Under the pieces are notes generated by a model. It searched no databases and was not told the DNA's origin. It saw nothing but the letters and a program-made list of their open reading frames with translations. The position numbers and the translations under genes were made by a program. A stretch of 64,000 nt of DNA from Hahella sp. CCB-MM4 (GTDB lineage: Bacteria; Pseudomonadota; Gammaproteobacteria; Pseudomonadales; Oleiphilaceae): the NCBI RefSeq assembly GCF_002260525.1, contig NZ_MRYI01000003.1, positions 124,001-188,000 on the forward strand. The letters run 5' to 3'. This document shows, in pieces, positions 48,520-57,202 of this stretch. Position 1 is the stretch's first letter. Every line of letters begins with the position of its first letter.

Positions 48520-49032
48520 ATGACTGAAATACAAAGCGTTCCCTGGTACAAAGAAAAATGGGTTTGGCTGCTCATCGCAATCCCCGCCTCTTCCATCATT
48601 TTCGGCATCTTTATGATCACCATGGCGGTTACCGGTCAGGATAGCCTGGTGAGAGATGACTATTATAAAGACGGCCTGATGATCAATGAGGAACTGGAGA
48701 GAGACCAGAAAGCTGCAGAACTCGGTTTGACAGCCAATTTGCTGTTTTCAGGACAGGAAATTGAAGCAACTCTTTCCGATCCGTCCCTGGCACCGGAAGG
48801 AAAGTTACTGAAACTCCGTATTCTTCATCCCACATTGTCCGGCCAGGACCTGGATATCATGCTGGTATCCAACGGCGATCATTATCGGGGATCCTTTGAA
48901 GGCACCCTCGATGGCAAGCGTTACCTCCAGCTATCCGATCAGGATGAAGTATGGCGGTTGAAAGGCGAATCATGGTTTCCCCGCAAAGACTCTATTCTAT
49001 TGAAGCCCGCTGTTTCTCAAACGAATGAATGA
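48520..49032 (+). CDS. ccoH: cbb3 oxidase assembly protein CcoH/FixH
   Basis: The 170-residue FixH-family protein begins with a cytoplasmic WYKEKWVWLLI and one membrane helix (about 12-35), then DDYYKDGLMINEELERDQKA, the family signature, and a periplasmic beta-rich domain. It is needed for stable cbb3 assembly. Its end overlaps the ccoI start by 8 bp, so translation is coupled. Confidence 0.9.
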   Translation: MTEIQSVPWYKEKWVWLLIAIPASSIIFGIFMITMAVTGQDSLVRDDYYKDGLMINEELERDQKAAELGLTANLLFSGQEIEATLSDPSLAPEGKLLKLRILHPTLSGQDLDIMLVSNGDHYRGSFEGTLDGKRYLQLSDQDEVWRLKGESWFPRKDSILLKPAVSQTNE

Positions 49033-51433
49033 CGCGTTACGCTGCTTCCATTGTCATAACCCTGTTCCTTCCAATGTAGATATCAGGATTCAGGTTAATG
49101 GAGAATCCAAACCGGTCTGCTGCCACGGCTGCGAAGCTGTGGCCAGATTGGTAATGGACGGCGGCCTGGAACAATTTTACCAATTTCGCGAAGGTGAACT
49201 GGAACAACCGGACACCTTATCCCCGGAAGACGAGGCAAAACTGAGCGTTTTCGACCGGCCGGATATTCTCAACAGGCTTTCAGGCCAGCTTGATCAGGAT
49301 AAGCGCAGGATTCAGCTTTCCATTGAGGGAATCACTTGCGCCGCCTGCGTCTGGCTTTTGGAACAATTCGTTCGCAAACTTGATGGCGTCGATGAATTCT
49401 GGGTCAACCTGACGACCCATAGGGCCGAGTTGGTATGGGCCCCTCAAAAGACCCGGCTCAGTACGATACTCAAAGCTATCAACTCGATCGGCTTCAATGC
49501 CTTCCCCTACTCAGCCAGCCAGGAAGAGAAGCAACTTCAGGAACAACAGAAAAAAACCCTGATCCGCCTGGGCATTGCCGGGATCGGAATGATGCAGAAT
49601 ATGATGCTGGCGATCCCGTCCTACTTCGGATTGCTGGAAGACACCCAGCAGATGATCGATCTGTTCCGCTACATCAGCCTTCTCGTCGCACTTCCGGTCG
49701 TTCTCTATTCCGCCCAACCCTTTTTCTCAGCGGCCTTAAGAGACCTTAAGCTGCGACACCTGACCATGGACGTTCCGGTCGCCATTGCGATTGGCATCGC
49801 CTACCTCTCCAGTGCCTGGATTACGGTATTCGGGGGCAAAGAGGTCTACTATGACTCCGTGTGCATGTTCACTTTTTTCCTGTTACTGGGACGCTACCTG
49901 GAAAGCCTGGCCCGGGTGACCGCAGCGAGAACCAACTCGACACTGCAAGGCAAAGCTCCCGTCTTTATCTATCGGTTAACAGGAAAAGAGGATGACTCTG
50001 TCGAAATGGTGCCGGTGGACGATCTTCAAGTAGGAGACCTGATCAGATTAAAGCCAGGGGACTTCATCCCCGTAGACGGAACGATTGTTCAGGGATCAAG
50101 CAAGGTCAACAATGCGGCACTCACCGGAGAGTTTATTCCCCAGCCCTGCTCAGAAGGCGGCAAAGTACTCTCCGGCAGCGTAAATATCGAAAACAGCATT
50201 ACTGTCAGAGTGGATGCCCTGGATCAAGACTCCCATCTTTCCACGATTAATCGGCTGGTGGATCGCGCCCTTCAGGATCGCCCAAGACTCTCCACCCTGG
50301 CTGACCGTATTGCCAGCTTCTTCGTTGCCGGAGTGCTGATGACAGCGACCGTTGTTGGGCTGGTCTGGTGGCAAATAGACCCTGAGCATGCATTTGCCGT
50401 GATGCTGTCGGTATTAGTCGTGACCTGCCCATGCGCTCTGTCTCTTGCCACTCCAACAGCATTAACCGTTGCCACGACAGCCCTCCGCCAATCCGGTTTT
50501 GTATTGAGCCGTGGTCATGTTCTGGAGACGCTGGCCAAAGCCACTCACTTTGTTTTCGATAAGACAGGCACCCTTACCCAAGGGGAACTCACAGTGGCGT
50601 CGGTCGACAACCTCAGCGGAGATGCTAACGAGGCCCTGTTAGCCATTGCCGGAGCCCTTGAGTGGGAAAGCCCGCACCCTGTTGCCAAGGCATTTCGTCC
50701 CTTTGCCTCTGGTCCAGCCCACAACGTTACCCAATACCCCGGCCAGGGTATTTCAGGCGAAGTATCAGGCCAGGTATACCGCCTGGGAAGCGCGGCATTC
50801 TGCCAACTGGATCAGAAAAAAGAGGAGCCTGTCGATGACCCCTATCAGAGAATTTACCTGAGTCGCGGACAACAACTCATTGCCATATTCCAACTGTCAG
50901 ACACCCTGAGGACAGGCGCTCTGGACGCCGTTAAAACCTTGCAAGAGCGTGGTCTGAAAGTATCCATGCTGACCGGCGACAGCTCTTCCCATGTAGAATC
51001 AATTGCACAGTCCGTCGGAATCTCCAATGTGAGTAAAAGTCTGACGCCGGAGCAGAAACTCGATCAGGCCCGCCACTGGCAACAAAGCGGGGATACTGTT
51101 GTCATGGTGGGAGACGGTATCAACGACGTGCCGGCCATGGCCGGCTCGCATTTATCCATTGCCATGCAAAATGCCTCCGATCTCACCCAGATTAAAGCCG
51201 ATGCCGTTATTCTGAATACTGATCTCAACACCCTGGTATTTGCACTCGAAAAAGCCCGCTCAACGTTCCGTGTCATACGGCAAAACCTCACCTGGGCACT
51301 GGTCTACAACCTGATTGCCCTGCCCCTGGCCGCGGCTGGATATATTGCCCCCTGGGCGGCCGCGATCGGTATGTCGGTGAGTTCGTTGATCGTCGTGCTT
51401 AACGCCCTTAGACTGTCAGGTTCCAGAAAGTGA
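49025..51433 (+). CDS. ccoI: Copper-transporting P-type ATPase CcoI
   Basis: The 802-residue P1B ATPase supplies copper for cbb3 assembly. The N-terminus has an extra Cys-rich part (CFHCHNP, CCHGCEAV) and a metal domain with GITCAACVWLLE. The membrane metal motif is VTCPCALSLAT. The actuator has LTGEFIP, and the catalytic part has DKTGT, ESPHPVAKAF and GDGINDVPAM. It overlaps ccoH by 8 bp and precedes ccoS, the standard ccoGHIS order. Confidence 0.96.
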   Translation: MNDALRCFHCHNPVPSNVDIRIQVNGESKPVCCHGCEAVARLVMDGGLEQFYQFREGELEQPDTLSPEDEAKLSVFDRPDILNRLSGQLDQDKRRIQLSIEGITCAACVWLLEQFVRKLDGVDEFWVNLTTHRAELVWAPQKTRLSTILKAINSIGFNAFPYSASQEEKQLQEQQKKTLIRLGIAGIGMMQNMMLAIPSYFGLLEDTQQMIDLFRYISLLVALPVVLYSAQPFFSAALRDLKLRHLTMDVPVAIAIGIAYLSSAWITVFGGKEVYYDSVCMFTFFLLLGRYLESLARVTAARTNSTLQGKAPVFIYRLTGKEDDSVEMVPVDDLQVGDLIRLKPGDFIPVDGTIVQGSSKVNNAALTGEFIPQPCSEGGKVLSGSVNIENSITVRVDALDQDSHLSTINRLVDRALQDRPRLSTLADRIASFFVAGVLMTATVVGLVWWQIDPEHAFAVMLSVLVVTCPCALSLATPTALTVATTALRQSGFVLSRGHVLETLAKATHFVFDKTGTLTQGELTVASVDNLSGDANEALLAIAGALEWESPHPVAKAFRPFASGPAHNVTQYPGQGISGEVSGQVYRLGSAAFCQLDQKKEEPVDDPYQRIYLSRGQQLIAIFQLSDTLRTGALDAVKTLQERGLKVSMLTGDSSSHVESIAQSVGISNVSKSLTPEQKLDQARHWQQSGDTVVMVGDGINDVPAMAGSHLSIAMQNASDLTQIKADAVILNTDLNTLVFALEKARSTFRVIRQNLTWALVYNLIALPLAAAGYIAPWAAAIGMSVSSLIVVLNALRLSGSRK

Positions 51434-51463
51434 CCTTGAAGTGACGGAGGCAGCCTCAATTCC

Positions 51464-51712
51464 ATGCAAATTCTTTTTGTCCTGATACCACTTTCCATTC
51501 TACTGCTGACCATCGCGGTTCTGATATTTCGCTGGGCGGTTAAATCCGGTCAATATGACGACCTCAAAGGACCTGCCCACAGCATTCTGTTTGATGACGA
51601 CAAGCACATGGAACCCACCACCTCAAAAGACGCCTCTGACAAAGCAAGTGAAACACCTGAACAGCAAAACCAGGCTTCATCGAACCAGGATTCAACGGAT
51701 AAGTCTTTATGA
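51464..51712 (+). CDS. ccoS: cbb3 oxidase maturation protein CcoS
   Basis: The 82-residue protein has an N-terminal membrane helix (ILFVLIPLSILLLTIAVLIF) followed by RWAVKSGQYDDLKGPAHSILFDDD, the CcoS signature. CcoS is required to insert haem b and CuB. The C-terminal half is a disordered Ser/Gln/Asp-rich tail, longer than in most CcoS proteins. Its stop overlaps the next start (ATGA). Confidence 0.92.
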   Translation: MQILFVLIPLSILLLTIAVLIFRWAVKSGQYDDLKGPAHSILFDDDKHMEPTTSKDASDKASETPEQQNQASSNQDSTDKSL

Positions 51713-52506
51713 TGGTCGATGTTGCCCTGTTCCTGTCTGCGCTGCTGATTGGCCTCATGGGCAGCGGCCATTGCCTGGGGATGTGCGGAGGTATCGCCAG
51801 CGCCCACTCATTTAATCTCGACAATGACACCAGAAGCACCCCGTCCGGAGCTATAGCAACATCAGCAACATCAGGACGCCAAGGATTACTTGGCCCTCTC
51901 CTGATATTTAACCTGGGTCGCCTCACCAGCTACACAATCATAGGATTCCTTGCCGGTACAATTGGTGCTGCACTGGCCCTGAACATGACGGCGTTGATTA
52001 TTCTCCGTTCCATCGCCGGCACGCTTTTGATCATGATGGGGCTTTACGTCGGACAATGGTGGTCCGGACTCGTACATATCGAAAAACTCGGCTCAAAGCT
52101 TTGGCGATTACTGACCCCACTGTCGAACAGGCTCCGCGGTAAATCCGGCCCCGGGGCAGGTTTTTTCCTGGGGATGATCTGGGGCTGGCTGCCGTGCGGT
52201 CTGGTATACAGCGCTCTCGCCTGGGCCATGAGCTCAGCGGATTCCAATAGAGCCGCCATGCTGATGTTTGGATTTGGACTCGGCACGCTCCCCAGCATGT
52301 TGGCCGCCGGACTGTTCGCCTATCACCTCCGCCGCTGGCTCAGTCGACTATCTGTCAGGCGCGTTTTTGCCGTCGGCCTGATTATTTTTGGTATCTGGAG
52401 CCTGCCCGTCGGCTGGCCGAAACTGTTCACAAGCCAGGGAGATTCCTCCTCACACTCCCATAAGATGTCTCCTGAACAACATGCCGACGAACCCGGTAAT
52501 CACTAA
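51709..52506 (+). CDS. SafE/TauE-like cbb3-cluster membrane protein
   Basis: The 265-residue integral membrane protein has about six helices and the motif GLMGSGHCLGMCGGIASAHS near the start, with GWLPCGLVYSALAWA in the second half; this pair is typical of the UreH/DsbD-like transmembrane family found next to ccoS. A role in copper or haem handling during oxidase assembly is inferred from position. The gene overlaps ccoS by 4 bp. Its last codons run into a 15-bp tandem repeat array. Confidence 0.82.
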   Translation: MMVDVALFLSALLIGLMGSGHCLGMCGGIASAHSFNLDNDTRSTPSGAIATSATSGRQGLLGPLLIFNLGRLTSYTIIGFLAGTIGAALALNMTALIILRSIAGTLLIMMGLYVGQWWSGLVHIEKLGSKLWRLLTPLSNRLRGKSGPGAGFFLGMIWGWLPCGLVYSALAWAMSSADSNRAAMLMFGFGLGTLPSMLAAGLFAYHLRRWLSRLSVRRVFAVGLIIFGIWSLPVGWPKLFTSQGDSSSHSHKMSPEQHADEPGNH

Positions 52507-52609
52507 TCCGGTATCCATTAATCCGGTTAGTACTTATCCTGTTTCTACTGCTCCGCTATCCACTATTCAGGTAGGTACTTATCCGGTAACCACTATTCAG
52601 CTAACCATT
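52490..52609. repeat. Eight degenerate 15-bp tandem repeats from the SafE-like gene end
   Basis: Units start every 15 bp from 52490 to 52595; the consensus is close to AATCCGGTANCCACT. The first unit holds the last codons and TAA of the SafE-like gene. In another frame the array reads as NPVIT, NPVSI, NPVST, YPVST-type pentapeptides, but no gene there is convincing. Confidence 0.9.
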
Positions 52610-52679
52610 AATAGCGAGGCCCTTTCACCAGGATATTGCCAACGAGCCTGTTCTCATCACTCGACGTCCGTCTGCCACA

Positions 52680-52720
52680 TTGATACATATCAAGGCTGTC
52701 CGTCACGTAAGTATTTAAAC
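52680..52720 (+). promoter_or_regulatory. Anr/FNR box upstream of hemN
   Basis: TTGATACATATCAA (52680-52693) is a perfect Anr/FNR consensus. A/T-rich -10 candidates (TATTTA at 52712 or TTAAAC at 52715) lie at the distance for class II activation. hemN starts at 52762. Confidence 0.85.
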
Positions 52721-52761
52721 TGCCCGGAGCATTGAATTAACCCGGTGGGAGGCAGTTTTAC

Positions 52762-54165
52762 GTGGACAACATTTACTGGAATGAACAATTAATCCGTAAA
52801 TACGATTTACAGGGTCCCCGATACACATCCTATCCAACCGCAATGGAATTTCAGCCCGGCTTCAGCCATCAGGATGTTTTTGACGCCGCCAGCGTCTCCC
52901 GGTTAACTGCCAAGCCATTGTCGCTGTATTTCCACATCCCTTTCTGTGCCAGGCTTTGTTATTACTGCGCCTGCAACAAAATCGTGACTAAACGCCGTGA
53001 ACAGGCTCAGCCTTACCTGGACCAGCTCTACAGGGAAATGGTTCTTCAAGCTGCCCTGTTTTCGAAGGATCAGGATGGAAATTCCCGCCTGGTAGAGCAA
53101 CTCCACTGGGGCGGAGGTACGCCAACATTCCTCAGCCCTGACCAAATGCGTGAACTCATGACACGCACCCGTGAGCTTTTCAGGTTGCTCCCCGATGATC
53201 AGGGTGACTACTCCATTGAAATCGATCCCCGTGAAGCGGACGACGAAACACTCACCGTTCTCCGGGAAATAGGATTCAATCGAATCAGCCTGGGAGTACA
53301 GGATTTCGATCCCAAAGTGCAGAAAGCCGTAAACCGTGTACAAAGCGAAGAACTCACGCTCCATGTCCTGACCAAAGCCCGGGAGCTGGGGTTCCGCTCA
53401 ATCAATATTGATCTGATTTACGGTCTGCCCTTCCAGACAGAATCCACTTTTGCCAGAACCGTGGACAAAATCATCCAGTTTTCACCTGACCGGCTGTCGG
53501 TGTTTAACTACGCCCATATGCCCAACCGATTCAAACCGCAACGACGAATCGATGGGGCGACACTGCCAACACCACAGCAGAAGCTGAGCATACTGCGCAA
53601 TTCGGTAGACCAGTTGATCAGGCACGACTACCGCTTCATCGGCATGGATCATTTCGCCAAGCCAGATGATGAACTGGCCATCGCCCAGTCAGAGGGCCAC
53701 CTCCACCGCAACTTCCAGGGCTATACCACTCGCGGCAACTGTGATCTGATCGCGATGGGCGTATCCAGCATCAGCATGCTGGACCGGGCTTACTATCAAA
53801 ATGTCTACGACATCCCCGGCTATAGCGACATACTTTCCCAGGGTAAATTGCCTGTACAACGGGGAGTGATGCTCAATGATGACGATGTTCTCAGGCGTGA
53901 AATCATTATGGAGCTCATTTGCAACTTCAAACTCAGCTTCAAGATGATAGAAGACCGATACAACATTTCGTTCAAGGAATACTTCAAGCCAGAACTGGCT
54001 CAATTAAAGGACATGGAAGAGGACGGTCTGGTTCAGTTTGGAACAGAAAACGGCGAGGAACTTGTTCGCATACACCCGGCGGGGCGTCTTCTCATCAGGG
54101 GGATCTGCAAAGTATTTGACCGGTATCGTGTGGAGCAGACCCAAAGCTTCTCAAGAATTATCTAA
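52762..54165 (+). CDS. hemN: Oxygen-independent coproporphyrinogen III dehydrogenase
   Basis: The 467-residue radical-SAM enzyme decarboxylates coproporphyrinogen III to protoporphyrinogen IX without oxygen. The [4Fe-4S]-SAM cysteines are Cys62, Cys66 and Cys69, with Cys71 also conserved (HIPFCARLCYYCACNK). LHWGGGTPTFL and the C-terminal HemN domain follow. The start is GTG 52762 behind GGGAGG. The Anr/FNR box upstream fits haem supply for cbb3 at low oxygen. A 21-bp repeat covers its stop codon. Confidence 0.96.
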   Translation: MDNIYWNEQLIRKYDLQGPRYTSYPTAMEFQPGFSHQDVFDAASVSRLTAKPLSLYFHIPFCARLCYYCACNKIVTKRREQAQPYLDQLYREMVLQAALFSKDQDGNSRLVEQLHWGGGTPTFLSPDQMRELMTRTRELFRLLPDDQGDYSIEIDPREADDETLTVLREIGFNRISLGVQDFDPKVQKAVNRVQSEELTLHVLTKARELGFRSINIDLIYGLPFQTESTFARTVDKIIQFSPDRLSVFNYAHMPNRFKPQRRIDGATLPTPQQKLSILRNSVDQLIRHDYRFIGMDHFAKPDDELAIAQSEGHLHRNFQGYTTRGNCDLIAMGVSSISMLDRAYYQNVYDIPGYSDILSQGKLPVQRGVMLNDDDVLRREIIMELICNFKLSFKMIEDRYNISFKEYFKPELAQLKDMEEDGLVQFGTENGEELVRIHPAGRLLIRGICKVFDRYRVEQTQSFSRII

Positions 54166-54184
54166 AGCTTTTCAAGAATTATCC
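54143..54184. repeat. Two 21-bp tandem repeats at the hemN / sensor kinase junction
   Basis: Units 54143-54163 and 54164-54184 are identical at 19 of 21 positions (core CAAGAATTATC). Unit 1 encodes the hemN C-terminus (SFSRII), and unit 2, read on minus, encodes the last residues and stop of the convergent kinase. Confidence 0.85.
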
Positions 54185-56886
54185 ACGGCGGCCTTGGCCT
54201 CTGTCAGCTCAGGCATGAGCGGCACGTCAAAGTAGAAAATGCAGCCACCTTCATTTTTATTCCGGTAGTGAATACTGCCACCATGCTTCTCCACAATGGC
54301 CTTGGATATATTCAAACCAAGGCCTGACCCTCCCTGGGTTCTGGAAGTCGATGAGTCGGCCTGGGCAAATCGCCCAAAAATCTTATCGGAAAATTCTTCC
54401 GGAATACCCGGTCCGCTGTCTATAACCTCAATACGAATATGATTCTTCTGCCTTATCGCACTGATATGCACCTCAGTATTCGGCTTGGAGAACTTCGCGG
54501 CGTTGGACATCAGATTGGTCATAACCTGAGTCAAGCGCTCATTGTCTCCCCATATCACCAGCTCATCATCAACGGCATCGAGCACAAACTGCACCCGATA
54601 GTGATCTGCATATGGCTGGTTATTACGGCAGATATCCTGCAGCCACTCAGCCACAGAAATCCTGACGCATTTTATCTTGAAGTCCACTTCGGTAATTTTC
54701 TTGAAGTCCAGAATCCGGTTGACCAGCTCCAACAACCGCTGGCTGTTACGATTCGCGATATCGAGCAGACTTTCTGATTTCTCATCCATCGCGACTTTCT
54801 GATTTCTGATTAGGCCCAATGCCCCTTTTATGGCCGTCAAAGGAGTGCGAAGCTCATGACTCACAGTAGAAATAAACTCATCTTTGATACGATCAATCTC
54901 TGCCCGTTCAGTGATGTCTCTCACCATGACCAAGTGGTAAAGCTTGTTTTCCAGTCCATAGTCAGAAATGGACAGATCAATCGCAACCTGATCCCCGTTT
55001 CGCCGGTTCCCGGTGGTTTCCATGACTCCCCCTCCAGCGCCCTCAATACTGTTCAGGACATAATGGAAATTCACTCCTTCAAGCGCTGGAATTAGATGGA
55101 CGATTTTCTCCCCCAACAACTCCTGTCCTGCGGTCAGAAATATCTCTTCTGCAGAACGATTCGCCCTGATAATCACACCATCCACATCCACCACCAGCAA
55201 CGCGTCCGGAGTATTATCCACAATAGCCTTCAGGGAGTTTTCTGAATCCCTCAGTGCCGCTGTCCGCTCTCTGATCATGACTTCAAGCGCCACGGTTCTG
55301 CCAGTGAAAAAGAGCGCCACCATTCCACTCATTACCGAGAACAATAATCCCAGAACGTAGACAAACCAAGCCGTCAGAGACAGGTGGCTGACGTAATTGT
55401 CAACCGTCGGGGTAATGACAAAAAGCCACTCTCTATCAGCGACTTTGATAGGAATCTTCCAGACCAGTTCTGAATCAAAAGCGCCCTGATCCTGACTGGT
55501 CACAGCGCGGTATTCCCCCGACCGACTGATTTGGGTTTGATACAACAGCCCTTCATCCGTATCTGAGGTATCGACTATACGGACAAAAAAACCACGGAAA
55601 TTCTGACTATCAAAGAAATGCTCCAGCAATATCCCTACTTTGATTACCGCGGTGAAATACCCATCCAAAATGTCCCCGTCACTGGAGAATTTAGGGAAGA
55701 AAACCAGTACCCCCGCCTGAGCTCCGTCATCCTGCACCAACCGGATTCTCTCAGTTAATACCGGGGCCTTGGTATCTCTAGCTTTATCAAGTGCCACACG
55801 CCTGAATGGATTTGCCAATACATTAAACCCCAGGGCCTCCTTATTCCCTTCAAAAGGCATAATGAACTGCACCGGCACGATCTCATCATGCTCCGGCGAC
55901 TCTTGCAGAGAGCCATCAATCCGCTCTCTAATACCCGTATCCACGCCATAATCCCGCTGCATCACCAATTCCACATAGGTACGTAATCGCTCATTGGCAT
56001 ATGGATTCCAGGACAGGGCCTGCAAATTGTCGTAACGCTCCAGCAGCCACCCAACCTGATCCTCAAACGTTTTCCGGGAGCTACGCTGCACAATTCCCAT
56101 ATTCCTGGCGACGGTCTCCAGCACGCCAATCTGGGCCTTCATTGTCTGCTCAAAGGTGATCACCATAGCCCTGGCTTCCGTCTCAAGTCGAAGCCGGGCA
56201 TTGTTCTCCTCTGAATTTCTAGCGTAATAGAATCCGACAGTGGCAAGAATAAATGTCAGAGCAAGTGTCAACGATACCGGCCACCGCCGGGGTTTCCACA
56301 TACTGACTGGACTCAAAGTCCACACCAGGATCAATGGTCCAAATATGGCAGTGCCGATAGAATCTCCAAGCCACCACACAGCCCAATTCTGTAACAGAGA
56401 TTCCGTTGGCATCAGCCCCGCAGTCACAAGAGACGTACATCCAACCGTGGCACTGACAAGACAACTTAGCGGCCCGGTAATGACGATAAATAGAAAAATG
56501 AGATAAAGATCAGACAGAGTGTTGGGAAACCTTCCAAATTTCATCACCAGATAACGAGCCAGCATGGCCTGAATTGCGGCACCAATCCCAATAAAGGCTA
56601 TTAGTGCTACCTGAGTGAGAGCGACGCCGCCGGAGGAGTTCTCCAGCGTCACCGTATAATTAACAAGAAAGGACCCCAACCAGATTCCAAACCCTTGCCT
56701 GTATCCCCCCATGATGACGGCAGCCAAAGCAATGCCCGAGGGTATCCAGATAGCCGTGGCGTATGCGCTGTCCGCAGCAAAGGCGAGCCCCAGGCGACCC
56801 GTAGTGAAATATCCAACGGCGGTGAGGAGTATCCACCCGTACTGAGATAGCCGCGACGAGCTGGGCCGAAACATGTCAGATCTCAT
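54172..56886 (-). CDS. MASE1-CHASE-PAS sensor histidine kinase
   Basis: The 904-residue kinase has an N-terminal MASE1 membrane sensor (about 12-210, eight helices), a CHASE domain (about 245-480; RNMGIVQRSSRKTFEDQV, WNPYANERLR), another membrane helix (about 495-520), a PAS domain (about 550-665), HisKA with His677 (STVSHELRTPLTAIKG) and HATPase (NAAKFSK, DSGPGIPEEF, GGSGLGL). There is no receiver or response regulator gene nearby, so its partner is unknown. It ends 6 bp from the convergent hemN stop. Confidence 0.88.
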   Translation of the reverse strand: MRSDMFRPSSSRLSQYGWILLTAVGYFTTGRLGLAFAADSAYATAIWIPSGIALAAVIMGGYRQGFGIWLGSFLVNYTVTLENSSGGVALTQVALIAFIGIGAAIQAMLARYLVMKFGRFPNTLSDLYLIFLFIVITGPLSCLVSATVGCTSLVTAGLMPTESLLQNWAVWWLGDSIGTAIFGPLILVWTLSPVSMWKPRRWPVSLTLALTFILATVGFYYARNSEENNARLRLETEARAMVITFEQTMKAQIGVLETVARNMGIVQRSSRKTFEDQVGWLLERYDNLQALSWNPYANERLRTYVELVMQRDYGVDTGIRERIDGSLQESPEHDEIVPVQFIMPFEGNKEALGFNVLANPFRRVALDKARDTKAPVLTERIRLVQDDGAQAGVLVFFPKFSSDGDILDGYFTAVIKVGILLEHFFDSQNFRGFFVRIVDTSDTDEGLLYQTQISRSGEYRAVTSQDQGAFDSELVWKIPIKVADREWLFVITPTVDNYVSHLSLTAWFVYVLGLLFSVMSGMVALFFTGRTVALEVMIRERTAALRDSENSLKAIVDNTPDALLVVDVDGVIIRANRSAEEIFLTAGQELLGEKIVHLIPALEGVNFHYVLNSIEGAGGGVMETTGNRRNGDQVAIDLSISDYGLENKLYHLVMVRDITERAEIDRIKDEFISTVSHELRTPLTAIKGALGLIRNQKVAMDEKSESLLDIANRNSQRLLELVNRILDFKKITEVDFKIKCVRISVAEWLQDICRNNQPYADHYRVQFVLDAVDDELVIWGDNERLTQVMTNLMSNAAKFSKPNTEVHISAIRQKNHIRIEVIDSGPGIPEEFSDKIFGRFAQADSSTSRTQGGSGLGLNISKAIVEKHGGSIHYRNKNEGGCIFYFDVPLMPELTEAKAAVDNS

Positions 56887-57202
56887 ATTTGATATGCATG
56901 CATGGAATCAGGTTTGCCAATACCGAGCTGGTTTTACATCCTGCAAAGTTCACCTCCGTGTAATCCTCTGTTCATCTGACGGCTGACAGGGATATTCAAC
57001 AGAGCCACTTTATCAGTTTAGTCCCGACCAGCAGAATTTCATGCGCAATCCATGGTGCAATGACGTTTATGAGATCCCCCGATCCGCTCTTTCGCTTATA
57101 TTTCGGGACCTCCGAAAGAATTGCCAAAATGCCCGCTGAAAACAAAAAATTCAGTTCCGAAAATGGCGAGCTTCTCCAAACAACTCAGGCTATGATGCCT
57201 CC
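56887..57202. other. Divergent intergenic region, kinase / ada-alkA
   Basis: This 316-bp region contains no gene that I can support. No clear dyad or -35/-10 pair stands out. A short alternating GATATGCATGCATGG run sits beside the kinase start. Confidence 0.35.

Noticed and set aside
52388-52735. 115-residue frame with PVST-type pentapeptide repeats
   Set aside because: It overlaps the SafE-like gene end in another frame, and its repeats come from the 15-bp DNA array. It has no ribosome site.
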